This document shows, one piece after another, positions 42,164-52,186 of a stretch of 64,000 nucleotides of DNA. A model generated the notes under the pieces. That model had not been told where the DNA came from, made no database searches, and was given only the letters and a program-made list of their open reading frames with translations. Every line of letters begins with the position of its first letter. Within the stretch, counting starts at the first letter, position 1. The translations under genes and the position numbers were made by a program. Source of the stretch: Kineobactrum sediminis (GTDB taxonomy: Bacteria > Pseudomonadota > Gammaproteobacteria > Pseudomonadales > Halieaceae); the NCBI RefSeq assembly GCF_002868715.1, contig NZ_PKLZ01000012.1, positions 62,001 to 126,000 of the forward strand, read 5' to 3'.

Positions 42164-43096
42164 TCAGACTACGACATGGCGCAACAACGGGCCGTAACCG
42201 TTGAATTGCGGCACGCCGTCCAGGGCGTGGCCTGCCTGCAGGTGCCGGCGCAGTGCCGCCAGTCGATAACAGGGTACGCTGGCCATGAAATGATGCTCAA
42301 GATGGTAGTTCACCCCGTTGGGCGCCAGCAGCAGGCGCTGCCACCAGGGCGCGTCCACGGTGCGGGTATTCATGCGCGGATCGGGGTGATAGAGGTCCGG
42401 CACCGCGGCGTGCTCGGCTATCTGGCGAATACGGATCACCAGCATGTACGCGGTAACAAAGGTGCCCAGCCACAGCAGATAGGCCCAGGCGATCCCGAAC
42501 GCCGCCAGCACCGCTATCATCAGGCCCTGCACCAGTAACTGGGCGAGAAAGGGCCGCGCGCTGGCACGCCGTTCGCTGCTGGTAATGCCGGCGGCGCCGC
42601 GCCCAATGGCGGCCAGCAATTTAAATCCGGTCCGGCCACTGAGGTCGCGCGCCAATTTGCGGCGGAAGCTGGCCCTGGACACTGGATAAGCCGCGTAGTT
42701 GGCCAAATCGGGATCATCCCGGCTACCGGCCAGTTGGTGGTGGCGCAGATGACCCCGGGCATAGGAGGGCATATCGTTGAATACGGGTAGTGCGCAGAAC
42801 CACTGGCCGACTACGGTATTCAACCAGGGGGTGCGGAATAATGTGCGATGGCCCGCCTCGTGGGTCAGTACCGCCAGTCCCAGCTGGCGCCCTGCCAACA
42901 GGGGCACCGCCAGCAGTATGGTCAGGGGCTGTGGATACAGTCCCACCACGACAAAGATGGCGATGATGGCCAGCCAGTTGCCCAGCACCAGACGCCAGGC
43001 ATGGGCGTCGCTCTTGGCGGTGAAGCGGGCGATGTCCTCCCGACTCAGATAATCTGCAATTTTCATATCGGTACCCGGCGCCCCCAGCCCTCTCAT
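42164..43096 (-). CDS. Membrane fatty acid desaturase
   Basis: 310 aa. Three histidine boxes for the di-iron centre are seen: HEAGHR, HLRHH and HLEHHF. Between them lie paired transmembrane helices. It inserts a double bond or hydroxyl into a fatty acyl chain or a similar lipid in the inner membrane. ATG 43096 overlaps the CoA-transferase stop (ATGA), so they are coupled. A second ATG at 43066 is possible. Confidence 0.9.
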   Translation of the reverse strand: MRGLGAPGTDMKIADYLSREDIARFTAKSDAHAWRLVLGNWLAIIAIFVVVGLYPQPLTILLAVPLLAGRQLGLAVLTHEAGHRTLFRTPWLNTVVGQWFCALPVFNDMPSYARGHLRHHQLAGSRDDPDLANYAAYPVSRASFRRKLARDLSGRTGFKLLAAIGRGAAGITSSERRASARPFLAQLLVQGLMIAVLAAFGIAWAYLLWLGTFVTAYMLVIRIRQIAEHAAVPDLYHPDPRMNTRTVDAPWWQRLLLAPNGVNYHLEHHFMASVPCYRLAALRRHLQAGHALDGVPQFNGYGPLLRHVVV

Positions 43097-44439
43097 GGAA
43101 CCACCGCAAAGCTTACTTTTTTCGGCGGCACAGGTATACCGCTATCACGCCCAGCTGCGCAACCCCAACGTCTCCCGGCCTCGCGTGCCAGCTGTTCGCG
43201 AAAATCCGGGTGCGCTATCCGAACAAGATCCGCAGCGCGCTCCGCAATTGAGCGCCCGCGCAACTCGGCAATACCGTACTCCGTCACTACATAATCCACC
43301 TGTGCCCGGGTGGTTACCACACCGGCACCGCTGGCCATGGCGGCGACCAGGCGTGACACTTTGCCGCCGCGGGCGGTACTGGGCAGGGCGATGATCGATT
43401 TGCCGCCCTCGGAGTACATCGCACCCTGGACAAAATCCACCTGCCCGCCCACACCGGAATAGATCTTGTGGCCCATTGAGTCAGCGCAGACCTGGCCGGA
43501 CAGATCCACCTGAATGGCACTGTTGATGGACATTACCTGCTTGTTGCGGGCGATGACCACCGGGCTGTTCACGTACTCCACATCCAGGAATACCACTTCC
43601 GGATTATCATTCACAAAATCATAAAGCCGCTGCGAACCCATGGCGAAACTGGTCACCACGCGCCCGTGCACCACTTTCTTGCGGGAATTGTTCACCACCC
43701 CGCTTTCCAGCAAAGCCAGCACGCCATCGGAAAACATTTCCGTATGCACACCCAGGTCCTTGCGATTGCCCAGGCACGCCAAAGCCGCATCCGGAATGGC
43801 GCCGATGCCCATTTGCAGGCAACTGCCATCCTCCACCAGGCTGGCCACATGCTCACCAACCCGGCGATCCACTTCGGACACTGCACGGCTTTCGTGCAGT
43901 AACAATGGTGCCGGTTGGGTGAAGGCATAATCAATACGCTTCAGGTTGATGAAACCATCACCGTGAGTGCGCGGCATATTCGGGTTGATATGGGCAACGA
44001 TCCTGCCCGCCACTTCACAGGCGGCCGCCGACGCTTCCACTGAAATACCCAGGGAGCAGTTACCGTGTTCGTCGGGGCTTGAGACCTGGACCAGGGCGGT
44101 ATCAATGCGCTGTTCACCACGGCGGAACAGTTTGGGGATTTCCGAGAGAAAGATAGGCACGTAATCGGCGCGGCCCTGGTTGATAAGGTCACGAGTTACC
44201 TTGCCTGCAAAAAAACAGCGGTTGCGCAAGTGTCCTTCGAGCGCGGGATCGGCCAGCGCCTCTGCGTGTTCCAGGTGCAACTGCAGTATATTGACATTGC
44301 GCAGGTCACGCTCGCGGGCATGAATGGCCAGGGCATCCAGCAATACCGTGGGGGTTGCGGCCATGGAGTGGCTCCAGAGAAATTCACCGGAGCCGATTGC
44401 GGCAACCGCTTCCATGGCGCTGTTCACATAGTGTGGCAA
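43093..44439 (-). CDS. Acetyl-CoA hydrolase/4-hydroxybutyrate CoA-transferase family protein
   Basis: 448 aa. QMGIGAIPDAAL, RGGKVSRLVAAMASGAGVVTTRAQVDYVVTEYGIAELRG (about 370-410; the Glu in VTEYG and the motif GAGVVTT are family features) identify a class I CoA-transferase. The start is TTG 44439, with GAGGAG six bases before. It transfers CoA between acetyl-CoA and a carboxylate; the acceptor may be a hydroxy acid from the neighbouring pathway. First gene of the unit with the desaturase. Confidence 0.88.
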   Translation of the reverse strand: MPHYVNSAMEAVAAIGSGEFLWSHSMAATPTVLLDALAIHARERDLRNVNILQLHLEHAEALADPALEGHLRNRCFFAGKVTRDLINQGRADYVPIFLSEIPKLFRRGEQRIDTALVQVSSPDEHGNCSLGISVEASAAACEVAGRIVAHINPNMPRTHGDGFINLKRIDYAFTQPAPLLLHESRAVSEVDRRVGEHVASLVEDGSCLQMGIGAIPDAALACLGNRKDLGVHTEMFSDGVLALLESGVVNNSRKKVVHGRVVTSFAMGSQRLYDFVNDNPEVVFLDVEYVNSPVVIARNKQVMSINSAIQVDLSGQVCADSMGHKIYSGVGGQVDFVQGAMYSEGGKSIIALPSTARGGKVSRLVAAMASGAGVVTTRAQVDYVVTEYGIAELRGRSIAERAADLVRIAHPDFREQLAREAGRRWGCAAGRDSGIPVPPKKVSFAVVP

Positions 44440-44597
44440 TTACAACTCCTCAAAGCGGGTAGGCAGGCACAACCGACTATGCAGCATAGCCGCAAATACG
44501 CTATGTTTGAACTTTAAGGCAAAAAGAGCTGGAACCAGTGTGTGGTTGAGACGCCACATCCGGCATGTACGCCAGCGACACTTGAACAGGGGTCCAC

Positions 44598-45503
44598 ATG
44601 GCAATATCGGAACGCAAACCACAGACCAGAAAAGCGGCCACACCGCCGTTAATGGCGACCCTGCGAGCCGAACACGTTCACCTAGAGAGTGTCGCGGGGT
44701 TACTGGAAGAACAGTTGAACGCGATCGAGGCCGGCAAACCCGTTGATGCGCACGTGCTGTATGAAATCATGAACTATCTCGGCACCTGGGCAGACCGCTA
44801 CCACCATCCGCGAGAAGACCTGATCTATGGCAGGGCCGCTGAACTGGACCGGCAGCTGGCGGACGATGTCGACAGCCTGCAGCGGCAGCACGACAGCATG
44901 GCCAGGAAGGGGCAGGCGCTGCAACAGAGTATCGCCGGTTGGCGCGACGGCACTGTCGACAGTACTACGCTGGTAGGTGAAGGCCGTGCTTATCTTGATA
45001 ACAGCCTGAACCACATGCACAGTGAAGAACAGCGGGTCTTTCCCCGCATCGAAGCCCTGCTGACAACCGCAGACTGGCGCGAACTGGAGTTGGATGACCG
45101 CCTGCAACCTGCCGGCGACCCACTGTTCGGGGCCAGGGCTGACAGGGAGTTCCGCAACCTGGCCCGCAAGCTCAAGCGCGGCCTGCGCCACCGCCTGGAG
45201 CAGGGTGTTGTCGCGGAATGGGCAGGGCTGGGAGCCGCTGTTGAGTCCTGGGAAATTATGTGTGGCGCCAGACGCTCCGCCCTCACCATCACCGGCGAAA
45301 CGGTGCGCCAGTCGGCACGGGATTCATTGCGCATCCTGGGCGAGACGCCGCTCACCGCTGGTGTGCGCTGTGCAGCCAACAATACGCGCCTCGGTGGTCG
45401 CTGGCTGGCGGAGGTATTCGATATCGCCCGTGACGCGGGCACCGACCTGGCGCGAGTAAACCGGGAGCGTCGGGACAACATCGAGCGTGCTCGCAACAGT
45501 TAG
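44598..45503 (+). CDS. Hemerythrin-like cation-binding protein with C-terminal extension
   Basis: 301 aa. The HHE fold shows LRAEHVHLE, ADRYHHPREDLIYG, QRQHDSMARKG and HMHSEEQRVFP, which supply the His/Glu iron ligands in order. A C-terminal helical part of about 110 residues is of unknown type. Likely binds oxygen or NO, or senses redox. AGGGGT precedes the ATG. It is convergent with the diguanylate cyclase gene. Confidence 0.85.
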   Translation: MAISERKPQTRKAATPPLMATLRAEHVHLESVAGLLEEQLNAIEAGKPVDAHVLYEIMNYLGTWADRYHHPREDLIYGRAAELDRQLADDVDSLQRQHDSMARKGQALQQSIAGWRDGTVDSTTLVGEGRAYLDNSLNHMHSEEQRVFPRIEALLTTADWRELELDDRLQPAGDPLFGARADREFRNLARKLKRGLRHRLEQGVVAEWAGLGAAVESWEIMCGARRSALTITGETVRQSARDSLRILGETPLTAGVRCAANNTRLGGRWLAEVFDIARDAGTDLARVNRERRDNIERARNS

Positions 45504-45507
45504 GACT

Positions 45508-46305
45508 TCAAGTGCCGACGGAGGCTGGGGAGACAATGGCACCCACCGGCTGGCCAGTAGAGCTCGCGGCTATGACGACACGATTCCTGCCGGTATCCTT
45601 GGCGCCGTAAAGCGCGGAGTCTGCCGCGAGGTAAAGATCATCTTCATTCATACCCGGCTGCAATTCCGCTATCCCGATACTACAGCTTACCTTGAGCTCT
45701 GGCCCCAACTCCTCCAGTTCGATGTCGGCTATGCTTTGCCGCAGTCGCTCGGCAACCACCAGGCCGGTGGGCAGCGATGTCAGCGGTAGCTGAACCCCGA
45801 ATTCCTCACCACCCAGGCGCCCGACCATGTCCGCCTTGCGCAGTTGTGCCTGCAGGGTTGTGGAGACTTTTATCAGCACTTTGTCACCAACGGTATGGCC
45901 GCAGGTGTCGTTGATCGCTTTAAAAAGGTCCAGGTCCAGCACCAGCAGGCAAAACGACTGATTGTAGCGGGAGACCATTGCGATATGGTTACCCAGCGCC
46001 TGGAAAAAGTGCCTCCGATTGGGGATCTGGGTGAGATGGTCGGTAAGGGATTCCGCCCTCAACATTAATGCCAGTTGTCGCTGCTTTCGATACAGCACCA
46101 GCATGATCATCAGTGACAGTGCCATAAATCCCAGCAATATCGACAGTGTTGTCTCGGTCACTGTCGCACCCAGCAACTCCTGCGCACCGGCAGGCAGTGG
46201 CACCAGCGTACCCATAACCGGCACCTGGCGCATGAACCCCGGCCGCGCACGCCCGGAAACGTCGTCCCTGAATTCTTTCACATGACTTTCCCTTGCCACT
46301 GACAC
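45508..46305 (-). CDS. Diguanylate cyclase
   Basis: 265 aa, one transmembrane helix (about 50-72) followed by a GGDEF domain. The active loop reads GGEEF, an active variant. The inhibitory site Arg-Lys-Ala-Asp lies five residues before it, so product inhibition by c-di-GMP is expected. LTDHLTQIPNRRHF opens the domain. Start by GTG 46305, uncertain. It makes c-di-GMP, a signal for biofilm and polysaccharide. Confidence 0.92.
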   Translation of the reverse strand: MSVARESHVKEFRDDVSGRARPGFMRQVPVMGTLVPLPAGAQELLGATVTETTLSILLGFMALSLMIMLVLYRKQRQLALMLRAESLTDHLTQIPNRRHFFQALGNHIAMVSRYNQSFCLLVLDLDLFKAINDTCGHTVGDKVLIKVSTTLQAQLRKADMVGRLGGEEFGVQLPLTSLPTGLVVAERLRQSIADIELEELGPELKVSCSIGIAELQPGMNEDDLYLAADSALYGAKDTGRNRVVIAASSTGQPVGAIVSPASVGT

Positions 46306-46499
46306 TCGATTATTGGCATATCACCCGCCCCTGACAACCTTTAACGCCGGTTAATTTTGTTTTTGGTGTCTGGAAAGAAGACGCGAATATCCACACAACC
46401 GGGCTCGCCTGCGCAAATTCGTCCACCAAACCTGATACTATCGCTTTTTTAATCCGGGATGATGTTTTGCAGGATTCCACACATGGCTCCAGACACGCA
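46306..46499. promoter_or_regulatory. Divergent promoter region
   Basis: Between the diguanylate cyclase and the AstE/AspA-family gene. AT-rich patches around 46340-46370 and 46440-46465 could hold promoters for both. No clear operator seen. Confidence 0.35.
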
Positions 46500-47774
46500 A
46501 TGACGATACGGCCGTCAGGCCTGGCCAGGAAGGCCAGCCAGCTGTTGTTAGCGGGCGCGATTAGTGCCACCGCAGTGCCCGGTAACGCCGCAGCCATTAC
46601 CGACACCAATACGGCGGTCGTCGCAGGGGATAGCGTGGCCACCACCTCCGAGGTACTGCCTGAAGCCGAGCCGGAGCAGGAAATTCCAGAGGAGGCAATT
46701 GATGTCACGCCACACCTGGACTTACTGAAGACGAGGGTTCCGCCCAATACCTATACCCGTTTGGCCTGGGCGCCGACCCAGTCCTTTGAGGGCATCTATA
46801 TTGCCACGCCGGTGCTGGTAGCCAACGGTGCCGACCCCGGCCCCACCCTCTGCATTACCGCTGCCCTGCACGGGGATGAATTAAACGGTATCGAAACCGT
46901 ACGCCGGGTGTTATACAACCTGGACCCGGCCAAACTCAAGGGCACGGTAATCGGTGTACCCATCGTCAATCTCCAGGGCTTCCACAGCAGCTCGCGCTAT
47001 CTGGCTGACCGGCGCGACCTCAATCGCTATTTCCCGGGAGACCCCGGCGGCAGTTCCGCGTCACGTCTCGCCTACTCGTTTTTCAACGAAATCATTCAAC
47101 ACTGCAGCGCGGTTGTGGATCTGCACACAGGTTCCTTCAATCGCACCAACCTGCCCCAGTTGCGAGGCGATCTCAGCAACCCCGGGGTTGTACAGCTGAC
47201 CAAGGGCTTCGGCTCAACAGTGGTCCTGCACAGCGACGGCTCCAAGGGTACCCTGCGCCGCGCCGCAGTGGAGTTCGGGATACCGGCGGTCACACTTGAA
47301 GCCGGAGGCCCATCGGTGCTGGATGAGGATAGTGTCGAGCACAGCGTCAAGGGCATACGCACCCTGCTCAACCACCTCGGCATGACTGCCCGCTTCAGCC
47401 TGTGGGGCGACCCCGAGCCGGTCTACTACAACTCAGTGTGGCAGCGGGCACCAGTGGGTGGCATCGTGTTCAGCCGGGTAGCCCTGGGGCAGAGTGTGAA
47501 AAAGGGTGAAGTACTGGCCACAATCAATAACCCCATCACCAATGTGCGCACCCGGATTGTGTCCAGTTATGATGGGCGCATTATCGGCATGGCACTCAAT
47601 CAGGTAGTACAGCCGGGTTTTGCCACACACCATATCGGCATCGCACCACCGAAGGACCAGATCAGCGACCCGGAGCCGGTGGTTACCCTCGAGGGGCGAC
47701 CGGAGCCCGGTGATGCTGACGAAGAAATGGCTGAAATCAGCGAAGACGAGGATGAAGCGCGCGGCGAAGACTAA
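46500..47774 (+). CDS. Succinylglutamate desuccinylase/aspartoacylase family protein, secreted
   Basis: About 424 aa. It has a signal peptide (MTIRPSGLARKASQLLLAG..., cut near residue 31) and an M14-like zinc amidohydrolase fold, with zinc ligands in LHGDELNGIE and DLHTG and the substrate Arg segment DRRDLNRYFPG. A beta-strand C-terminal domain is followed by an acidic tail. It hydrolyses an N-acyl amino acid or a related amide in the periplasm, substrate unknown. A TTG start at 46467 is open but lacks signal peptide logic. Its end overlaps the MFS gene stop by 4 bp (convergent). Confidence 0.85.
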   Translation: MTIRPSGLARKASQLLLAGAISATAVPGNAAAITDTNTAVVAGDSVATTSEVLPEAEPEQEIPEEAIDVTPHLDLLKTRVPPNTYTRLAWAPTQSFEGIYIATPVLVANGADPGPTLCITAALHGDELNGIETVRRVLYNLDPAKLKGTVIGVPIVNLQGFHSSSRYLADRRDLNRYFPGDPGGSSASRLAYSFFNEIIQHCSAVVDLHTGSFNRTNLPQLRGDLSNPGVVQLTKGFGSTVVLHSDGSKGTLRRAAVEFGIPAVTLEAGGPSVLDEDSVEHSVKGIRTLLNHLGMTARFSLWGDPEPVYYNSVWQRAPVGGIVFSRVALGQSVKKGEVLATINNPITNVRTRIVSSYDGRIIGMALNQVVQPGFATHHIGIAPPKDQISDPEPVVTLEGRPEPGDADEEMAEISEDEDEARGED

Positions 47775-48970
47775 ACCGGCTGTTGCTGGCGGGTAATGAA
47801 GCGTCCCTGTTCATCAATATCCAGATGGCGATTCCTGCCCGCCAGCAGTGCCAGCAGCATCGCTGCCACTACCAGCCCCGTCAGCAGCGCCCATATTCCG
47901 CCTATGCTCGCCTCAAAATGCAACAACACCCCGACCAGCAGCGGCCCCAGTGCCGCCAGGCAATAGCCGATACCCTGGGTCATTGCCGACAACTGCCCCG
48001 CTATTGCCGGCGTTGAGCTGCGCAGTACCAGCAGCGTCAGTGCCAGGCTGAAACTTCCCCCCTGCCCCAATCCCAGTGCCACGACACCTGGCCAGCGCAG
48101 TACCGGCGGTCCCAGCAACAGGCAGTAGAACCCCGCGCCTATGAGCGCCAGCAGCAACAATAATGCAGGACGCTCATCGCGCCCGAGTCGGGCAAGCCAC
48201 GGCGCGCCGAGGGCCGAGAACAATTGTACAAAGACGGAAGCGCCCAATAGCACACCGGCTTCGGCTTCACCGATATCACGCCGCTGCAACAAGGTGGGGA
48301 GCCAGCCAAACACAATATAGGCCATCGACGACTGGCACCCCATCAGCAGGGTTACCTGCCAGGCCAGGGGCGAGCGCAGCAAACCGGTCCCCATTATGCC
48401 GTGCCGCTGATGACCCGGACGGGGAATGGGCTGGGGCATCATCGCCCACCAACATACCAATGCGACCAGTGCCGGCAGCGCCCAGCTGCCAAGGCTGCGC
48501 TGCCAGCTGCCCAGCCACTCCGCCAGTGGAATACTCAGGCCGGCTCCCAGAGCGCCACCCAGGCACAGTGCCATGGTGTAGAACCCCGTCACCAGGTCGG
48601 CGCCCCGGGGCAGTTCGCGCTTCACCAGAACCGGCAGTACCGTACCGGCAATACCAATAGCGGCTCCCGCCATCGCAGTGCCGGCAAACAGGGGCCACAG
48701 GCCTTCTCCTGCGCGCAACAGCAAAGCGACAGCCAGCAGCAAAAGAGCAATGGACAGTGTGCGTTCAATGCCTATACGGCGGGATAACCAGGGCGCGGCT
48801 GGCGCGAACAGTCCCAGGCACAAGACAGGCAAGGTCGTGAGCACCCCGATTGCCGCCGCGGACAGACCCAGTTCCAGCTGCACTCTCGCCAGCAGGGGGG
48901 CTAGCGAGGACAGCGCTGGTCTCAGGTTCAATCCCACCAGCGCCATCAGCAAAAACAAACCGATGCGCAC
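47771..48970 (-). CDS. MFS transporter, CynX/NimT-like
   Basis: 399 aa with 12 hydrophobic helices. N-terminal GLNLRPALSSLAPLL and LSRRIGIERTL are marks of the cyanate/nitroimidazole MFS group. It exports or imports small anionic or aromatic molecules. It starts 14 bp after the autotransporter stop, in the same direction, so it may be read from the same message. Confidence 0.9.
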   Translation of the reverse strand: MRIGLFLLMALVGLNLRPALSSLAPLLARVQLELGLSAAAIGVLTTLPVLCLGLFAPAAPWLSRRIGIERTLSIALLLLAVALLLRAGEGLWPLFAGTAMAGAAIGIAGTVLPVLVKRELPRGADLVTGFYTMALCLGGALGAGLSIPLAEWLGSWQRSLGSWALPALVALVCWWAMMPQPIPRPGHQRHGIMGTGLLRSPLAWQVTLLMGCQSSMAYIVFGWLPTLLQRRDIGEAEAGVLLGASVFVQLFSALGAPWLARLGRDERPALLLLLALIGAGFYCLLLGPPVLRWPGVVALGLGQGGSFSLALTLLVLRSSTPAIAGQLSAMTQGIGYCLAALGPLLVGVLLHFEASIGGIWALLTGLVVAAMLLALLAGRNRHLDIDEQGRFITRQQQPV

Positions 48971-48984
48971 CGGCTAAACCCCGA

Positions 48985-51900
48985 TCAGAATGCCAGTTCC
49001 CAGCGCGCCCCGAAGGACACTGTTTCTCCACTGAGGCCATCGTAACCACCCAGGGCCTGGTAGGACACAAAGCCACTGAAGCCGTGGGCAAACTGGGCCG
49101 CAACACCGGCACCATAGACCATATAGCTGGTATCGGGATCATCAACCCGGATCTGCAGTGTGCTGTCGGCGAAGGGATCGTTGACAAACCGGTAGCGCAC
49201 ACCGGCGGCGCTGTCTTCCAGCTCGCGGGTATATTCAAGCCGCAGGTACGGTGTGATCACACCCCAACCGGGCAGGAACATATAGCTGAGCTGGCCACTG
49301 GCGCTCACCGTCATGGACTGGAAATCGTTATCGCTTACCGCCAGGTTAAGACCCTGGGCACCGGTTTCGGTGAAGCCGTCAACACTCCCGTCAAGATAGA
49401 AAAAGCGCATAACCGGGTCCAGCCGCAAGGCACCGGAGCTGAAGGAATAACCGGCGTTAACGCTGACATAGTATTCAGAGCCATCGGTGGAACCTGCCGC
49501 CGTGCGCTCGACACTGCCGCCGAAATCCTGGTAGGAAATATTGCGCTCGGTATCGACATCGGACCAGCCATAGCTAAAGATGCCATCGACGTAGCCGTTG
49601 CCTGAATACAGGCTTCCGTAGACCGCCAGCGCCTGATTATCTGTCGTGGTTTCGCCCTGCTGCTGGTCAAAAGTCACCTCTGCCTGGCCTATGGATAAAG
49701 ACGTACCAACAAAGGCGTTATCGGTCAGCCGGTAATCCATGCCCACGGTGAGCGTCTGCGAATCAAAATCAAAGCCGGATTCCAGTCCGGTACGATCCTG
49801 GTCACCAAAACTGAGATCGCCGGTAACGAATACACCCAGGCGGCTGCCCGCGAGCATTTCATCGCCACTGGCGCCCATACCCAGGCTTTCCTGAAGAAGG
49901 GCATCCAGGGTGCTGCCGGAAACACGAGAATTTTCATAGTTGAGGTCAAGGCCGGCCAGACTGACACCGCGCGAGCCCTCGCGGACCCTCGCCATACGGC
50001 TGCCATGGTTACGGAACTGCGAAAACGACAGGACCCGAACCGTTTTACCAATAGCCGCCAGTTCTTCGGGAGTAATCACCCGCAGCGCATCCAGAGCCTG
50101 CTTTGCGGTGGTACCCTGCTTGCGCAGATTAGCGCAAAGGGTCAGCAGGTCCTGCTGGTCCGCATTGGCTGGATCAAGACGGGTGCAGATATCATCGAAG
50201 CGCCGAGCAACCGCCAGTTCATTGGGCGTCGCGTCGACCAGCACACTGGTGCCATCGGCGTCCTTCTTGGCCGCAAGGCCACCTTCACCTGCGGTATTCC
50301 CGTCTACTGTCAGGAGTACCGTAGCAACGTTGGATTCCAGGCCATCGGGATCACGCACCAGGTAGGTAAAACTGTCATTGCCGGTGAAGCCTGCAAACGG
50401 TCGATAGGTGAAGCTGCCATCGGGATTGATCTCGAGACTGCCCTCCCCAGGGTCGGTTACCTTGATCGCGGCCAGGTCCTGGGGATTGGCATACAGGTCG
50501 TTGGTAATCAGGTTCGCACCGCTGAAATCGCCTTCGAATTCGTCGTCTACCGCGACAGCAGGGGTTACGGTTGCGTCGACAACCAGCAGCGTCACCGTAG
50601 CCACATCACTCAGCAGCTCGCCATTGGAAGCCCGGTAACTGAACACATCCTCGCCCACAAAGCCGGCGTTGGGCTCGTAGGTAAAGGTACCCGAGGAGTT
50701 GAGCTGCACAGTACCGTTTGCCGGACCCTGTTCCAACAGCGCTACCAGCCCTGCTCCGCTGGGATCCTCATCGTTGGCCAGCACATTGCGGCCGGCGAAA
50801 TCGGCACCAAAGTTATCATCCAGTGCAACGGGGTTGAGTGGAACGGGTTCCTCAGCCGGGGCTTCCACCTGCAGTGTCACGGTGGCGGTGTTACTCAGCT
50901 CGCTGCCATCGCTCGCCTGGTAGGTAAATGAGTCAGTACCACTGAAGCCCGTCGCAGGCGTATACGAAAAGCTGCCGTCGGAGTTCAGGGTCAGGCTGCC
51001 ATTCTGGATAGGCGTTACCAGAATGGCGGTCAGGGGATCTTCATCTACATCGGTATCGTTGGCGAGCACATTGCGGCCCTGGTAATCAAAACCGAAATTA
51101 TCATCCTGAGCCACTGGCGCGCTGTTGGCGGGCGCCTCGACCAACAGCGATACTGTTGCCACGTTGCTGAGATCAGTGCCATCACTGGCCTGATAGGTAA
51201 AAACGTCATTTCCACTGGCGCCGGTATTGGGTGTATAGGTGAAGGTTCCATCGGAATTGAGCGTTACAGTGCCCAGCTCCGGCTGGGTCACCAGGATCGC
51301 CGTCAGGGGGTCTTCATCAATATCGGTATCGTTGGCGAGCACATTTTTGCCCTGGTAATCCACTCCGTAGCTATCGTCCTGTGCCACTGGCGGGCTATTG
51401 GCGGGCCCTTCTACAAATAGTGTTACGGTCGCTATATTACTGAAGTCCCCGTTGGCTACCGCCCGGTACTGGAAGCTGTCCGAGCCGGAAAAGCCTTCGT
51501 TGGGTGTGTAGCTGAACGTGCCATCGAGCTGCATGAATACGGTTCCGCCCAGGGGCTGGGAGACCAGGTCCGCGGCCAGTGGGTCCCCTTCCGCATCGGA
51601 GTCGTTACTGAGGACATTCTGCCCGAGGTAGTCGCCACCATAGTTATCGTCAACCGCCACCGGTGGCGTATTGCTTTCCGAAGTACTGCCCCCGACCTGC
51701 AAATACACATTAACGACATTACTGAATTCTCCGGCGGCCTCGGCCCGGTACTGGAACGTGTCCGGGCCCGAAAAACCTTCGTCCGGCGTATACTCGAACA
51801 CACCGTTGGTCTGCAGGAATACGGTACCACCCTGGGGTTGGGAGACCAGGTCCGCGCTCAGGGGATCGTCGTCAGCATCGGAGTCATTGTCGAGTACGTT

Positions 51901-52023
51901 CGCACCCGAGAAGAAACGACCGTAATTATCTTCAACCGCCACGGGTGCGGCGGCATGGGCGGCTTGAGATAAGCAGGACAGTAATCCCACCACACACACC
52001 ACGGCAACATGTTGGACTTTCAT
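48985..52023 (-). CDS. Autotransporter with six cadherin-like (tandem-95) repeats
   Basis: 1012 aa. Signal peptide (MKVQHVAVVCVVGLLSCLSQAAHAA) is followed by six Ig/cadherin-like repeats of about 90-95 aa. Each starts PVAxDDNFG and has NVLANDTD, LVTQP, G(T)FTYTPNxGF-G-D-FTYxASDG and SNVATV, where the Asp residues suit calcium. A helical linker (about 600-700) leads into a C-terminal autotransporter beta-barrel ending in WELAF. Exposed adhesin-like protein that may bind polysaccharide or neighbouring cells. ATG 52023 has GGGGGA upstream. Repeats 3 and 4 are the most alike and suggest recent duplication. Confidence 0.9.
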   Translation of the reverse strand: MKVQHVAVVCVVGLLSCLSQAAHAAAPVAVEDNYGRFFSGANVLDNDSDADDDPLSADLVSQPQGGTVFLQTNGVFEYTPDEGFSGPDTFQYRAEAAGEFSNVVNVYLQVGGSTSESNTPPVAVDDNYGGDYLGQNVLSNDSDAEGDPLAADLVSQPLGGTVFMQLDGTFSYTPNEGFSGSDSFQYRAVANGDFSNIATVTLFVEGPANSPPVAQDDSYGVDYQGKNVLANDTDIDEDPLTAILVTQPELGTVTLNSDGTFTYTPNTGASGNDVFTYQASDGTDLSNVATVSLLVEAPANSAPVAQDDNFGFDYQGRNVLANDTDVDEDPLTAILVTPIQNGSLTLNSDGSFSYTPATGFSGTDSFTYQASDGSELSNTATVTLQVEAPAEEPVPLNPVALDDNFGADFAGRNVLANDEDPSGAGLVALLEQGPANGTVQLNSSGTFTYEPNAGFVGEDVFSYRASNGELLSDVATVTLLVVDATVTPAVAVDDEFEGDFSGANLITNDLYANPQDLAAIKVTDPGEGSLEINPDGSFTYRPFAGFTGNDSFTYLVRDPDGLESNVATVLLTVDGNTAGEGGLAAKKDADGTSVLVDATPNELAVARRFDDICTRLDPANADQQDLLTLCANLRKQGTTAKQALDALRVITPEELAAIGKTVRVLSFSQFRNHGSRMARVREGSRGVSLAGLDLNYENSRVSGSTLDALLQESLGMGASGDEMLAGSRLGVFVTGDLSFGDQDRTGLESGFDFDSQTLTVGMDYRLTDNAFVGTSLSIGQAEVTFDQQQGETTTDNQALAVYGSLYSGNGYVDGIFSYGWSDVDTERNISYQDFGGSVERTAAGSTDGSEYYVSVNAGYSFSSGALRLDPVMRFFYLDGSVDGFTETGAQGLNLAVSDNDFQSMTVSASGQLSYMFLPGWGVITPYLRLEYTRELEDSAAGVRYRFVNDPFADSTLQIRVDDPDTSYMVYGAGVAAQFAHGFSGFVSYQALGGYDGLSGETVSFGARWELAF

Positions 52024-52186
52024 TGCGAACTTTCCCCCAAGAAAACGCAACCGCCCGGGTATAACCGGACAGCGTGAACCTGCCGCCTGTGGCAGCTATT
52101 ATATACAATCCCACTCGCCGACAAGATAACACCTTTTACGCGGGACGGCATGCCCCCCAGCATGAATCACGCCCCTCATTTGTGCC

